Assembly (NCBI GenBank): GCA_036768485.1
Contig: JAVLUZ010000724.1
Span: 124,001 to 188,000, forward strand
Origin: Mermis nigrescens
Taxonomy: Eukaryota > Nematoda > Enoplea > Mermithida > Mermithidae
Direction of reading: 5' to 3'
DNA length: 64,000 nt
Shown here: positions 10,966 to 22,188 of the stretch, one piece after another
Layout: every line of letters starts with the position of its first letter
Position numbering within the stretch: the stretch's first letter is position 1
Notes under the pieces: generated by a model
What the model was told of the DNA's origin: nothing
What the model saw: the letters and a program-made list of their open reading frames with translations, nothing else
Databases searched by the model: none
Made by a program: the position numbers and the translations under genes

Positions 10966-11603
10966 TTTTGGAGTATAGCTTCTTGTAGATCCCTTAATCC
11001 TAACACTTTAACCCTCCATTCCATCACGTTTTTGCAGTCAAAGTGCACCAACATAGCAAAACTCCTAGTCCATATTAAGCTACTCCTTCTTTACATGCTG
11101 TGAAAGTTATTACTTTTATTTAGTGCAATTTTTTTGCTCTTTCTAAACATGTATGTTATTTTCTGTGAAAATTATTTTTGAACAATGCTTTGGAGTAGGC
11201 GTCTGGTGGATATTCATGCAAAAACAAGAAAAAATAGATTTCTCTTGCATTAAACACAACCCATTTGAAAAGCTGGAAAGGAATAAACCACTAGATTTTT
11301 TATTCTAGCCTTATTTTCCCATTTTGAGTTTTTCTGATATTGCTGTAAATAGGCCAAAAACGTTTATTTTTTACTAATCTATAAATTCTCATCAAACTAA
11401 AGCATTGAAAACTATTAACTGAAGCCAAAACGAAGCTAAACAATGCTTGGACACATGGATAAGGAGGAAGAGAGAAATGCCAATAAAGTTATTCCTTTTG
11501 CCTCCGGCATAGGGCACGGTAAATTAAGGGTTAAAACCGGATATCATTTGTTATACTGAAAACGACGATCGAACAAATTTCAACAACAAGCACAAAATAA
11601 CGT
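10966..11603. other. Unassigned AT-rich sequence
   Basis: Nothing recognisable, apart from a short direct duplication (AAGCACAAAATAACGTTTA twice, near 11589 and 11608) at the approach to a broken family D element. Confidence 0.4.
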
Positions 11604-11971
11604 TTAAAAGCACAAAATAACGTTTAGAAAGTCATATTTTTTCGATTTTTCTGAATTTTGGGGGTCCCGGACTATATGTGGGCGGCACCAAAGTTCTGGG
11701 GGAGGGGGTGCAAGATTTTTTCAAAGGTCAAAAAATGGCCTTAAAAGTGGTGGGATGGCGATAAACATCATTTTTCAACGGTCTCATCGAGCACTATCCA
11801 TTGGCATTAAAAAATTGCGGAAAAACGAAAAAAAATTCCAAAAATTGAAATCTGGGGGTATTTTGATTTCTGATTTCTGAGGGGTGTATTTTGGTTTCTC
11901 GGGGGGGGGGTGTGCATGCCCCCACGCCCAGGTATGGTCCGGATCCCCCATTCCCCCAGAGCTACGTGCCT
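11604..11971 (+). mobile_element. Left-truncated family D MITE split by a family A MITE
   Basis: The right D end, AGCTACGTGCCTG, is intact at about 11958-11970. The family A copy occupies 11673-11936, between GTCCCGGAC and GTCCGGAT, an imperfect duplication. Confidence 0.7.
11673..11936 (+). mobile_element. Family A MITE nested in family D
   Basis: It begins TATATGTGGGCGGC and ends GCCCAGGTATG, with the full core. It interrupts the GGGTCCGGAC word typical of family D. Confidence 0.85.
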
Positions 11972-12129
11972 GGTAGGTGGCAGCCAAATTATGGGGAGGG
12001 TTAAAATCAGCGAAAATCCCAACAGGCCAAAAAATTCGATTCTAGAGCATAGTGATCTTTGGGGTAGGTTTTTCAGATTGTGGGTGGAGAAAGCCATAAT
12101 ATTTTCTTGAGGGTAGGTCGGGGGAGTTT

Positions 12130-12500
12130 GACCACGGATGCAAAAGCATGGGAATTCTGAAAGGGGATTATGTGCCTTTTTCGGGCCTAAAAAGGTTGGT
12201 ACACGTCAAAAACATAGTCTTTCCACGTTTCTGAAATGATCCATCTTTCTAGAGCATAAAAACAAAAAATTTCGAAAAAAGTCGAACAAATGGGACAAAA
12301 TTATTCAAAACATGAGTATACAGCGCGAAGCGCGATAATTTGGCATTTTTTAGCAAACAATGTCTAAAAACGCTTAAAACAGCACATTTTCTCCGAGTTT
12401 CCATAAAACTTTTGTAAACTTAAAACATTCGAGAAATCTGGGGTGAAAATATTTTTCCCGGGTAAAAATTTTCTCCCTCTTAAGATCCTATGTGGCTGTG
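12130..12500 (+). repeat. Family C short repeat (CATGGGAATTC start)
   Basis: GCATGGGAATTCTG, then TACACGTCAAAAACA, a CGTTTCTGA block and the palindrome GCGCGAAGCGCG at 12322-12333. The same order recurs at 33200-33620 and 60048-60435, and inverted at about 49480-49810. The layout parallels family A. Ends and duplications were not fixed. Confidence 0.6.
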
Positions 12501-13697
12501 CGACCCCTGAATCGTTGCTTTTTAATGAAAATTGTAAAGAGTGACTTTATATGCGTTTCTAGCTCATTTTTGACTACATTTTGTTCAATTTACTCGATTT
12601 TTCCAAACTTTTTGCTTCTGGATTCTGGAAAGAAAGAGCAGTCTGAAACGTAAAATAACAGCGTTTTAGACGTGTAGATACCGATTGGTTTTTAGCCTGA
12701 AAGGCTTAAGTTTTAGACGTAACGCGCGTTTTTGACGAAGCCAAAGAAAAAGAAGCTCAAGTAAAAGCATTGAATCGTTTTTCGGCCCTACAAATCACTG
12801 CGGGTATATCCTATCCAAACTTTTGGGTGCTGCTTTTCATAGATTGTAGATGATCAGATCCTAATCTGATTGTTGCAATGTTTTTTATAGCAAACAACCA
12901 AGGATGTCTTAATAATCATTCAAACAAACGTCAGTACAAGCTTAGCTATTATTCACGTCTGCCATAAAGAACACAAGTTGAAAAAGAGCGAAAAATCAAT
13001 AAAATGATGCTCGAGCAAAAAAAAACAAGCTAGGTACCGAGAATCAATAGAAGGGATGAGCGAAAAATAGATTTCATATACATAGGAGACGAAACAAAAT
13101 TGAACAATGTGATTAATTCTGAATTAGGATACGTACATACATCAACACAGTATATTGAATCACTCGCTGTACAAACAAATTTTTTTTCAAAATTTTGAGT
13201 AAGAAAATCGACTCTAGGCGTCTTAGACATTGACTACAAAAATGCATTACGGGGAAGCAATGTTAAAAATAAATTTGTACATGTAAACGCGAAACCTAAT
13301 TCTGGTATTAACGAACGCTTTCATAAGAGACTCACATGGAAAAATTAACAATAGACAAACCCACAAACATGCTCACTGCTCAGCCATGTCTATAGCACAA
13401 ATCGATTAGATTTATTTACGGAATACATGTGAAAAGTGTCAGAATTATTGCCAAAAATGGTATTGAGCAGGAATTCTATCACCAAAGAATTCTGGAATTA
13501 GCGTTGTTAAACGTTAACGTTATTTAAATTTCGTTAATTTTTAAAACGTATTTTTCAGCAAAACATTCTTCAAATATATTTGTGTTCTCCACACATTCTG
13601 GTAGAGAATTTCGTGCTAAATCTAAAAATGCAGTTGTTGTGCATGTCTGGATGGAACACGTCAAAAGCACCTTCTCGAAAGACCGGATACTTCTGAG
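12501..13697. other. Unassigned sequence with a weak coding-like stretch
   Basis: No gene is recognised. The part from 13524 to 13697 is open on the minus strand and Cys-rich in translation, but it has no recognised motif and runs into a transposon, so it is not called. Confidence 0.35.
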
Positions 13698-13942
13698 CAT
13701 ACGTGGGCAGCAAGAAAATTCTGGGGGGGATTTTTCAAAGGTCAAAAATAGCCTTAAAAGTGGTGGTATGGCGAAAAAACACCATTTTTCGATGTTTGTC
13801 GTTGAGCACTATCTATTGGCATCAAAAAAATGCGAAAAAATTTTTAAAAATTGAATTCTGGGGGTGTATTTTGATTTCTGGGGGTATTTCGGTTCTTCGG
13901 GGGGGGGAGTGCATGCCCCCCAAACCCCCTCGCCCAGGTGTG
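13698..13942 (+). mobile_element. Family A MITE (245 bp)
   Basis: CATACGTGGGCAGC to GCCCAGGTGTG, with CTTCTGAG exactly on both sides (13690-13697 and 13943-13950). Confidence 0.93.
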
Positions 13943-14049
13943 CTTCTGAGCCGAAGAACGCTTTAAAAACTTCATTTACTACAATGTTTTCGGAAAGCCA
14001 AAACTCTGATATACAAGAAGAAGCATGACCTATATGACATCCGAGGAGA

Positions 14050-14280
14050 ACTCAAAGGCGGGGAGGTCTAGGTGAGGTCCGTACATTTTCAGAAGTCAAA
14101 AAGAGTCAAGAAATTGGTGATTGTAAGGCCGAAGAAACAATTTTCGACGTTTAACATCAAACTTTAAAATTGGCATTATAATTTACAACGCGGAAAAACA
14201 AAAAAAATTCAAAAATTCAATTTTGGCAGTCTTCATCAGGATTCTGGAGGTTTAATCAGACTATGCTTAGCATGGTCTTG
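14050..14280 (+). repeat. Highly decayed family A copy
   Basis: The order of words is still visible: a G-rich start, TCAAAAAGAGTCAAGAAATTGG, TTTTCGACGTTTAACATCAA, ATTGGCAT, TTCAAAAATTCAATTTTGG. Point changes and indels are widespread and the ends are gone. It shows that the family has a long history here. Confidence 0.6.
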
Positions 14281-14717
14281 GAATCAGCCAGAGTGATTTT
14301 TTTAAACCAAAAGGCCTAAAATACTGGCATCAGGGCCGTATTTAAGGGGGTGGCGGCCGATCTCCCTTGGCCGGAAAAAATTTCTGAAAGGTAAGATGAT
14401 GCACGGAAAGACGGAAAAACCGAATGCGTTTGCCGTAAGTTTGAAATTTACGGTGAAGTATTTTCCATCATTTTGGTTCAAGCGCAACCAAAAAATTACA
14501 TTTTTTAGATAGCTTTAAAACGAATTTTTTCCTTGAAAAAATTCGAATTTTATGATCTTAACGGATAGAGCAGGTCGAGAAATGTTGAAAAATGCGGGTT
14601 TTACGAGCTATCCCTTCGAATTTTCCGAGAAATAGACCAATTTATGTTGGGTCCGCCGCTCCCTGTAGCCTTGAAATTCAGACCTCTCGTCGTGCATGTC
14701 TGGTTCGGAGCTCACAC

Positions 14718-14984
14718 CACACCTGGGCGTGGGGGGTTTGGGGGGTATGCACCCCCAGAAACCAGAATACCCCCCCCAGAAATCAAAATACCCCCCCCCC
14801 CAGAATTCAATTTTTGAAAATTTTTTTCGTTTTTTTTCGCAATTTTTTGATGCCAATGGATAGTGCTTGATGAGAAACGTCGAAAAATGGCGTTTTTATT
14901 GCCATACCACCATTTTTAAGGCCATTTTTCGACCTTCAAAAAAATCTTGCACCCCCCCCAGAATTTTCTTGCTGCCCACGTATG
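14718..14984 (-). mobile_element. Family A MITE
   Basis: CACACCTGGGC to CCCACGTATG, full length. The flanks GCTCACAC and CTCCACAC match apart from a one-base indel. First of five consecutive family A copies. Confidence 0.9.
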
Positions 14985-15134
14985 CTCCACACCCAAGTGT
15001 GGTCTATGAGACACCCCAGACCATGCGCGGTCAGCATTACATTACATCGCTTTTGACCTGTAAAAAGTAAATAAATTAATCAATTTTAAGCGCTTTTTGA
15101 GTAAAAGCACATAACAGTCGGCAGGGGTTGAAAT

Positions 15135-15356
15135 CATACGTGGGCAGCACCAAAATTCTGGGAGATGTGCACGATTTTTCAGCGGATCAAAAATGGCCTA
15201 AAAAATGGCGGTATGGCGATAAAACACCATTTTTAAACGTTTCTCATCGAGCACTATCTGTTGGCATCAGAAAATTGCGAAAAAAACACAAAAAATTAAT
15301 TTGAATTCTGAGGGGTATTTTGGTTTCTCGGGGGGAGGGGCTGCATCCCAGATGTG
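15135..15356 (+). mobile_element. Family A MITE, duplication not preserved
   Basis: CATACGTGGGCAGC start, CCCAGATGTG end, typical core, one G-run block missing. Confidence 0.8.
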
Positions 15357-15407
15357 CTTTTACGCTAACAAATACAAAAATTGATCAAGTTTTGGCGCCT
15401 CTGAGAG

Positions 15408-15630
15408 CACACCTGGGCGTGGGGGGTTTGGGGGTATGCATCCCCCCAGAATTCAATTTTGTAAATTTTTTCGTTTTTTTTCGCAATTTTTTGATGCCAA
15501 TGGATAGTGCTCGACGAGAAACGTCGAAAAATGGTGTTTTTATCGCCATACCACCATTTTTAAGGCCATTTTTTGACCTTCAAAAAATCTTGCACCCCCC
15601 CTCAGAATTTTCTTTGCTGCCCACGTACCG
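15408..15630 (-). mobile_element. Family A MITE, right end altered
   Basis: CACACCTGGGC start. The right end reads CCCACGTACCGG rather than CCCACGTATG, and no duplication is visible. The core is almost identical to neighbouring copies. Confidence 0.8.
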
Positions 15631-15682
15631 GCTGACCCCTCCCCCAGAAGTTTAGTGCCGTCTGCATCCATATGGTGACGAC

Positions 15683-15930
15683 CATAGGTGGGCGTCACCA
15701 AAGTTCTGAGGTGGGGGGGGGGTGCAAGATTTTTTCAAAGGTAAAAAAAATGGCCTTAAAAATGGTACTATGGCGAAAAAACACCAGTTTTTAACGTTTC
15801 TCATCGAGCACTATCCATTGGCATCAAAAAATTGCGAAAAAAATAAAAAAAATTCTAAAATTGAATTTTGGGAGGTGGTATTTTGGTTTCTGGGGGTAGC
15901 ATACCCCAAACCCCTCACGCCCAACGTATG
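15683..15930 (+). mobile_element. Family A MITE
   Basis: CATAGGTGGGCG start, CCCAACGTATG end, flanks GTGACGAC and TTGACGAC (7 of 8). Confidence 0.88.
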
Positions 15931-16106
15931 TTGACGACCACTAGTGTGGATTAGGCGAGGTCCATGAGGCATAGTGCTAAATCCAAAGCTTATAGTGATC
16001 TACAATTAAAGCATCACCATTCAGCAACTTTTACGAATAGAATTTCAAGGAAACTTAAGACATCTTGTAGGACGTTTTTGAACTTTTTCCAATTTAAAAA
16101 AAAGAT

Positions 16107-16367
16107 CTAGGTGGGCAGCACTAAAATTCTGGAGGTGAAGAGGGTATAATTTTTCAAAGGTAAAAAATGGTCTTAAAACGGCCGGTCGTATGGCAAAAAA
16201 CGCCATTTTCAACCTGTCCCATCGAGCACTATCCATTGGCAACAAAAATTCGCAAAGAAACGAAAAAAATTTCAAAATTAAATTTTGGGGGTTATTTCGG
16301 TTTTTTGGGGGGAAGGAGTATTCGGACTCCTGGGGGTGAATACCTGCAACCCCCACGCCTATCTGTG
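16107..16367 (+). mobile_element. Family A MITE, diverged
   Basis: CTAGGTGGGCAGC start, CGCCTATCTGTG end. The core is present, with more substitutions than in neighbouring copies. It lies about 360 bp beyond the stop codon of the TAF5-like gene. Confidence 0.75.
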
Positions 16368-16724
16368 GTTACGTATAGTGGCTAGGCATTCAAAATTTCT
16401 ACGGATTCCACAAAGCAGCAAACCCTGTTCATCTTAGTCTGATTATGATCATCGGAAAAACGTTTAACTAATGCCTGTTTGCTCTCAAAAAAATAACTGG
16501 AATAAAAAATAACCTGAAATGTTTGAGTTACTCCAACAATTAAACCTGTTTATGTATGTCGTAAAACAACAAAAGTATGGAACAGCCATCACCACAACAA
16601 TGTTATTTAAGTAGATAACAGAAGCGTAGGAATTTACGACAACTAAATAAAGGCAGTTGGAATGAACACAAAAGAGAAGAAAAACTATTGTTTAAAATAA
16701 AAGGTTTTGATCGCTCAAAGCGTA

Positions 16725-18113
16725 TCAATCACATGCAACAACGGTCAGAAAATCGTGCTGGCTGTCCTGTGCGGCTAAAAAATGGCAGCAACCGCTGCCC
16801 TTAACGTCCAACTCTTTCTCAAAGCTCAACGGGCAATCAGTGGCCGAAATTTGAAATTTTTTGATCCTTATCGCATCCAATGAATCAGAATTTGAGTGAA
16901 TTTGCCCTCCGACGAAAAGCTGCTTAATGCCCGCGCTTTGGCGCTTAAAATCCAAACAAAACGGCGTCATGTCGACGAGGTCAAAAATTTGCATACACTT
17001 ATCGGCCCTAACATCGATGAGGCGCAACTTTCGGTCGTAGGAACCGACGATCAAAGAGCCGCCGCCAGACGTATGAGCCAATATCGAAGTGGGCCAGTGA
17101 TCCAAATCGTTGAAAACTCGAATCGGCTTAGCTTGATCGGCCGACCACAAGCAAATTTTCTTATCAGCTCCTGCGCTGATAAGGATCGATTTTTGACCCG
17201 GTAATAAAGCGTCGACTAGCTCAACCTTTTGAACTGCGTCCGAGTGATAAGCCATGATACGCACCGGGTGCTGATATTGCAAATCGAATAGACAACACTT
17301 CGTATCGGCCGAACCGGATGCGAAAAATCTATTGTCGTAATCAATGCCCAGGCATAGAACCGAGTCCCGATGCCCGGTATAATTGAAGAATTTTCCACCG
17401 TTCTTATCAATAATCGTCGAACTGGTATCCCACAATTTGATCGTTTGATCAAACGAGGCCGACAATAGATAACGTTGATAGCGCGGCATGATTTTCGCAT
17501 CAAACACTGATCCGGAATGGCCATTGATTTGACAGGACGGTTCAGAATTATCAGTGGGCCAAATTTGAATACGTCCGTCGTCAAGACCCAAGCATAGCTT
17601 CGATCGATCGATCGATAAATCGCACGAAATCACTTGACCGTTCGAATCACCGACCTGATAACACTTTATTGGGTCAGTATTTGCCGGATCGACTGGATTG
17701 ATTGGCATTTCTTTATCATTGATTAATTTGGCATTGGATAGAAATTCGTGCATAATATCGATTATTTGATTTTTGTCCTCCATAGTGCGCACAAACTGTT
17801 GTAATTTATCGACCACAGAAGCGGATAAACGCGCCATAAAAGAATTATCGATGGGTAAAGTTTGGATAAATCTCGCAGCGGTCGTCGATTCGGCGCAAAA
17901 TAAATTTAAATACCGGTAAAGTTCGAAGTTTAAAGCGCTAAGAGACAGCTGCTCGGTTTGGCTCAAGTTTTGCATAAAATTTAAATAAGCGTTGACGAAC
18001 GACTGAAGCGAACTATTTGTCGGCAACGTGCCAGATCTCATCGTTTTAGTATCGTCGTACAAATAACCGCGTCGCTTCAAATACGATTGTAGAACGTCCG
18101 TTGCGTTTAGCAT
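16725..18113 (-). CDS. TAF5: TAF5-like WD40-repeat protein, intronless
   Basis: A single 462-codon frame from ATG at 18113 to TGA at 16725-16727; the codon before this ATG is GTG and is not used. Residues 5-20 form a LisH-like helix. Residues 35-125 match the TAF5 N-terminal domain: a Leu/Phe-rich helical pattern with ELYRYLNLF and an AARF helix. From about 157 to 440 there are about six degenerate WD40 blades, the clearest with QTIKLWD (residues 223-229) and GSADTKCCLFD (267-277); HPVRIMAYHSDAV (282-294) aligns with a characteristic TAF5 blade. In other animals TAF5 and TAF5L are scaffolds of TFIID and SAGA in the nucleus. This protein is shorter than typical TAF5 (about 700-800) or TAF5L (about 590), and its blades are poorly conserved, so it may be a divergent TAF5L or a paralogue. 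Lack of introns, in contrast to ACSL, raises a retrocopy origin, although the frame is fully open. A CS-domain exon ends 170 bp upstream on the same strand. Confidence 0.65.
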   Translation of the reverse strand: MLNATDVLQSYLKRRGYLYDDTKTMRSGTLPTNSSLQSFVNAYLNFMQNLSQTEQLSLSALNFELYRYLNLFCAESTTAARFIQTLPIDNSFMARLSASVVDKLQQFVRTMEDKNQIIDIMHEFLSNAKLINDKEMPINPVDPANTDPIKCYQVGDSNGQVISCDLSIDRSKLCLGLDDGRIQIWPTDNSEPSCQINGHSGSVFDAKIMPRYQRYLLSASFDQTIKLWDTSSTIIDKNGGKFFNYTGHRDSVLCLGIDYDNRFFASGSADTKCCLFDLQYQHPVRIMAYHSDAVQKVELVDALLPGQKSILISAGADKKICLWSADQAKPIRVFNDLDHWPTSILAHTSGGGSLIVGSYDRKLRLIDVRADKCMQIFDLVDMTPFCLDFKRQSAGIKQLFVGGQIHSNSDSLDAIRIKKFQISATDCPLSFEKELDVKGSGCCHFLAAQDSQHDFLTVVACD

Positions 18114-18283
18114 CACTTTACACGCACAAAAATAATTTTAGTGTAAACTTTATCGGAGATTTCATCAAGCACTGACAGTATGTTGTAATATGGCGAGAAG
18201 CAGAATTCAAAAATGCGGCCGGCGTTTAAGGACAAATATTTGATGTAAAGTGCGACGGATAAATGATCGATTTACAACGTAGT

Positions 18284-18623
18284 TTACAAATCGTCGCTAG
18301 TTTCTAGTCCTCTAGTTTCCAACGTAGTCAGCCATGAACCGTAATTTAATTTTTTCAACGTCAAAACGACTTTATTTTTACCGATGCGGTAGTGGCACTC
18401 TTCGGGAATGATTTTATCGGGCAATTGTTTTATTTTATACAAATATTTGATGATTAAATGAGAAGTGGTTCGAAGTTGAATATCAATGCGCATGGAATGA
18501 TCGTAAAATTTAGCATCAACCGTAGTATTGCCTTTATTTTCATGCGTGAAAATATGCTGGCTTTTTTGATACCGGGAATAGCTAACGAAATGATGATGCG
18601 GTCTTGAAAATCATCATATTTAA
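18284..18623 (-). pseudogene. CS-domain (p23/SGT1/CacyBP-type) terminal exon with an apparent frameshift
   Basis: After an acceptor (TTTATTTTTTCAG, minus strand, just above 18623) the first frame reads KYDDFQDRIIISLAIPGI, the opening strands of a CS domain. At about 18540-18570 similarity moves to another frame: VDAKFYDHSMRIDIQL, then LPDKIIPEECHYRIG, NKVVLTLKK and GSWLTTLE, the later strands and the Trp of CS domains. It then stops at TAA 18284-18286. CS domains are HSP90-related co-chaperone modules; SGT1, CacyBP and CHORDC1 are all possible. No intron fits the 30-base interval, so either there is a one-base error in the assembly or the gene is broken. Earlier exons would lie above 18640, where only repeat-like sequence was seen. 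It ends 170 bp before the start of the TAF5-like gene. Confidence 0.55.
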
Positions 18624-18689
18624 CTGAAAAAATAAATAAAAAATAAGGCACAAGCAATAAAAAGAATAAACGATGCAATGAAATTGCCT

Positions 18690-18890
18690 CGTCCTTCCAC
18701 ACCCCCCCCCCAGAGTCAAAAATTTTTGACCCCTTTCCCCGATGTGTCGCCAAACTTGCACTAGTCCGGCCTGTTTTAGGTGATTTTTTTGTTATTTTTG
18801 GTCCAACAAATTTGAAGGTCAATTAACCCCTTCTAAAAATCACCAATTACCCCAACCAAAAATTCTGAGCTGTGTGTTATATGTCTGACA
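18690..18890 (-). repeat. C-rich short interspersed repeat (family G-like)
   Basis: A CCCCCCCCC block, GAGTCAAAAATTTTTGACCCC, then AATTCTGAGCTGTGTGTTATATG. The 'gagctgt...tatatg' end recurs at 30045 and 43550. The ends are not well defined. Confidence 0.45.
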
Positions 18891-19692
18891 AAATGATAAA
18901 TCTGGAAGGCTTAGCAGAGAGCAATGCGAACAAAGCACTCGAGTTTGAAAACTATTCAAGAGAAATCATATGGAAAATATAAGACCTTAATTAGGAATCT
19001 AAAAAGATAAGAATGATATTTTCTACAAATTATCTCACGTAAAACTGATTCCAAACTGCTAGTGAGGATAAATTTAGGACTACTCACGCGATAAAGTCAC
19101 ATCAACCATAATGCAGACAGCCAGCAAATTTTAGTCCATACTGTCAGCATTTTGCTTCGGGGTATGACATTTTGATCATTTTTGTACACGTACAAAAATT
19201 TATTAGCAATACAATGAGGGTAAAAATTACAGTAAATGCAAAAAAAGTTATTTCTGTTCTGTGATCCTATCTTTCTAATGCCCAAGATAAAAATTTAGAG
19301 AAAACGTAAAAACTGCGTTATCTTTTTTTGTAAAGCTCAAGCATTGAGATCAAAAGCTTAAATCAGCTAATATGTTATGGTGCTTTGTTTCGCAACCAAG
19401 TGACACTTGACTTGAACATGATAATGATGATACCTTACGAAAATTGTTTTATGCCAGTTTAACAATTTTTTGGTAGGTTTGATCTTTGCAAATTCGAAAA
19501 ACCGTGTTTTAGATACGAATAAATTACAACTTATAGGGCGCCAAATTATTTTTTTTAAAGATTTGTCATTGAGAAACCCGATAACGTGTGTGCCTTTTTC
19601 ATCGTCAAAAAAGCAAGAGAGTTGGCTAAAAAGTACACTGGTAAAAAAGAAGAAAGAATTACATTTTCAGCGCAAAGAACGCATTACTGACA
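18891..19692. other. Unassigned sequence
   Basis: AT-rich with no recognised gene or repeat. Open frames are short and motif-free. Confidence 0.35.
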
Positions 19693-20775
19693 GTGATTCG
19701 GAACGGAGGCCTCGGCCTCGGCAAGCCTCGGCGTTTTTTGGAGCCTCGGCCTCGGCGCCGAGGGCGAAGCTGAAAAGTGCCGAGGCGCCGAGGGTTAAAA
19801 TCAAATTTGAATAAGTTTAATATATCCGTTAGATATTAACTATTTAGAATGCATCTGCAGTACACAGGCTGTTTCTTACCTATTGGCTTTTCTTATGGGT
19901 TTAGGCGCGTACCCACTTACACCCAAGTTATATACAGCAAAGTGCGAATTGATATTCATATGATGACTAAATTTTATTTCTCATGCTCGCTACATGGATC
20001 GGAAAGTGCAGTGCAGAGAAATTAATCGTAATATTAAACACTTTATCTAATTAAAATAAATGTCTATATGTTTATTGTTGTTAGCCAGAATTCTGATTTC
20101 AATCTGATGAAGCAGATAATTCATCATCAAAATCTAGATCATCTGAATCAGAGTTAGCCTCATCCATTTCGCCTTGTTGTGCTATCGCATCATCGTCGTC
20201 GTCATCGTTTATCAGATTCTTTAAAGTCGCACTATTATAACCAACTGCTTTGAGATTATGCTTTACAAAAAGGAGTTTTTGAACATTTGTCTGTCATTCA
20301 TTCACCACAGCTTTTCTATTCTTCCACCGCATTGTCATGAATTATTTTTTATTTTAGAGGTTTTGTGTATCAGTATCACTGATTAAGTATCTTACCGACC
20401 TTCCTGCATAGCATATAGTTCCTATTTTAACCCTAACGTAGAGCTCAGGCTCGTAAACAGGGGGATCGGGGGAAAGTGCCCCTTTCGAAATAAAATGTGA
20501 GAATAATCGCGAAAGACTTTTCGCGCTTCGCGTTGAATTTCACAATGATAATTTGTACAACCAAAAGCGTCTATTTGCTACATGGATCGGAAAGTACAGT
20601 CGCTACATGCAGAGGGGCGGATTTAAGGTGGGCGGCCACTCCTCATTGGCCAAAATATTTGGCGAGATAAAGAATGGATATGCAATTTGCAATGATTTTT
20701 GGTCGTCAGTGACCATAATTTCTCAAATTTTTCCTATTAATACCTATTAATGACATTTATTTACTTTCTTGGCGA

Positions 20776-21244
20776 CAGGGCCCGGTTTCACCATAAGTTT
20801 ACGACTCCTAAGAGTCCTACGACTTCCATTTTAGGGAAAATCGGGTTTCACCATCTTTTACGAGTTATGAATTACGACTACGAGTTATGAGTAACGAGCA
20901 ACGGGTTAAGAGTTCGTATTACGAGGGTTTCACCAGGATTTCCGTAGGACTCATAAAAACTCATTTTTTACGAGTACTTTTTGGACCTTTTTACGATTAC
21001 TCGTAATAAAATGTATATCTTTTCTGTTGCATATGACATTCTTCGTTAGTCATTGTCTCTGTTTTAAACAGCATAATTATGTAATTAATTGCAGAATTTA
21101 TGCCGCTCGATAGAAAAACATAGAAAGTGTTAAGAAATGTTTGGGATTTAGTCAACAAGAATTAATAAGCTTCTCAGAAAATTTATAACTTTAAATAAAA
21201 ACGAAAATAATAATATTAGTAATAATAATAATGACGATAATAAC

Positions 21245-21280
<36 letters not shown>

Positions 21281-22188
21281 AATAATAAGAATATTACTAA
21301 TACTAATAATAATAATATATTATTATTATTATAATACTAATACTAATAATAATCATAATAATAATAATAATAATAATTATTATTATTATTATTAATATTA
21401 TAATTTATAAACGGAATCAATTTAATCAGATTCAGAGACGTTACGAAGCTAAAAGTATATCACAGCGTATTATTTCAATTTTCAAATTTAACAAATCATT
21501 CTTAGTTGTCATTAATACGTTCATAAAATATGCAGTCTGCTCTTTTTCGAAGGAAGTGCGATAAAATTCTAATTTTCAGAAATCTAATCAAAAATGTCTG
21601 ATTTCCACAATTCATGCAAAATGTCTAAGTGATTGTAATATTTTTCATAAAAAAGCTGCGAACATTACTAACAAGGGCTAAAGAAATAAAATTTCGAATT
21701 ACTACTACTCAAGAATGCAGCTTAAGAATCGAATTTTATGGGATTTCTCTAAAACATTTTTTGAAAAATATATTATTTTTCTAATGCTAATCTTCTTACC
21801 CTTTACATGTGCTGCCAGTATATGTATTATTTAGGTGTGTGCACGAAAGTGAAACAAATTGAGAAAAAACAAACCAGAAAACTATTAAACGCACTAGTCT
21901 GTCACTTCTTTACGAGTCCTACGAACCTCTTTTTGATCCGTGATAATATTACAAAATTTACGAATCTTTTCACTCGTAACATTCGATCGTAATATCTGGT
22001 GAAACCACCCAGCAGTTATTCGTGAAAGAACACTCGTAAAAAGTACTCGTAGAACTCGTAACTCGTAGCCCGTGGCTCGTAAATCTCAGTTTTTGCTTAA
22101 ACGGAAATTCGTAGCACTCGTAGCCCGTACTCATGAAACCGTCACCCGTAACTCCTAACTCGTAGCTTTGTGTTGAAACCGGGCCCTG
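20776..22188. mobile_element. Nested element with CAGGGCCCGGTTTCA ends and ACTCGT subterminal repeats
   Basis: The 15-bp terminal inverted repeats CAGGGCCCGGTTTCA and TGAAACCGGGCCCTG are perfect. The first and last ~230 bases are full of ACGAGT (left) and ACTCGTA (right) words with GGTTTCACCA/TGGTGAAACC. The centre is AT-rich with an AAT microsatellite. No open frame of transposase size. The flanks CTTGGCGA and GAAGCCCT do not match, so the superfamily is open. Confidence 0.75.
21203..21400. repeat. Interrupted AAT/ATT microsatellite
   Basis: A long run of AAT/TAA triplets changes to ATT/TAT and back, so parts can fold on themselves. Confidence 0.9.

Noticed and set aside
13524..13745. Possible coding exon on the minus strand
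   Set aside because: The open stretch is Cys-rich but ends in the MITE at 13698 and shows no domain signature. Not enough to call.
17216..17584. 122-codon frame inside the TAF5-like gene
   Set aside because: Shadow frame of the longer, homologous reading frame on the same strand.
18111..18116. GTG at 18116 as start of the TAF5-like protein
   Set aside because: A normal ATG follows directly, and nuclear genes rarely use GTG.
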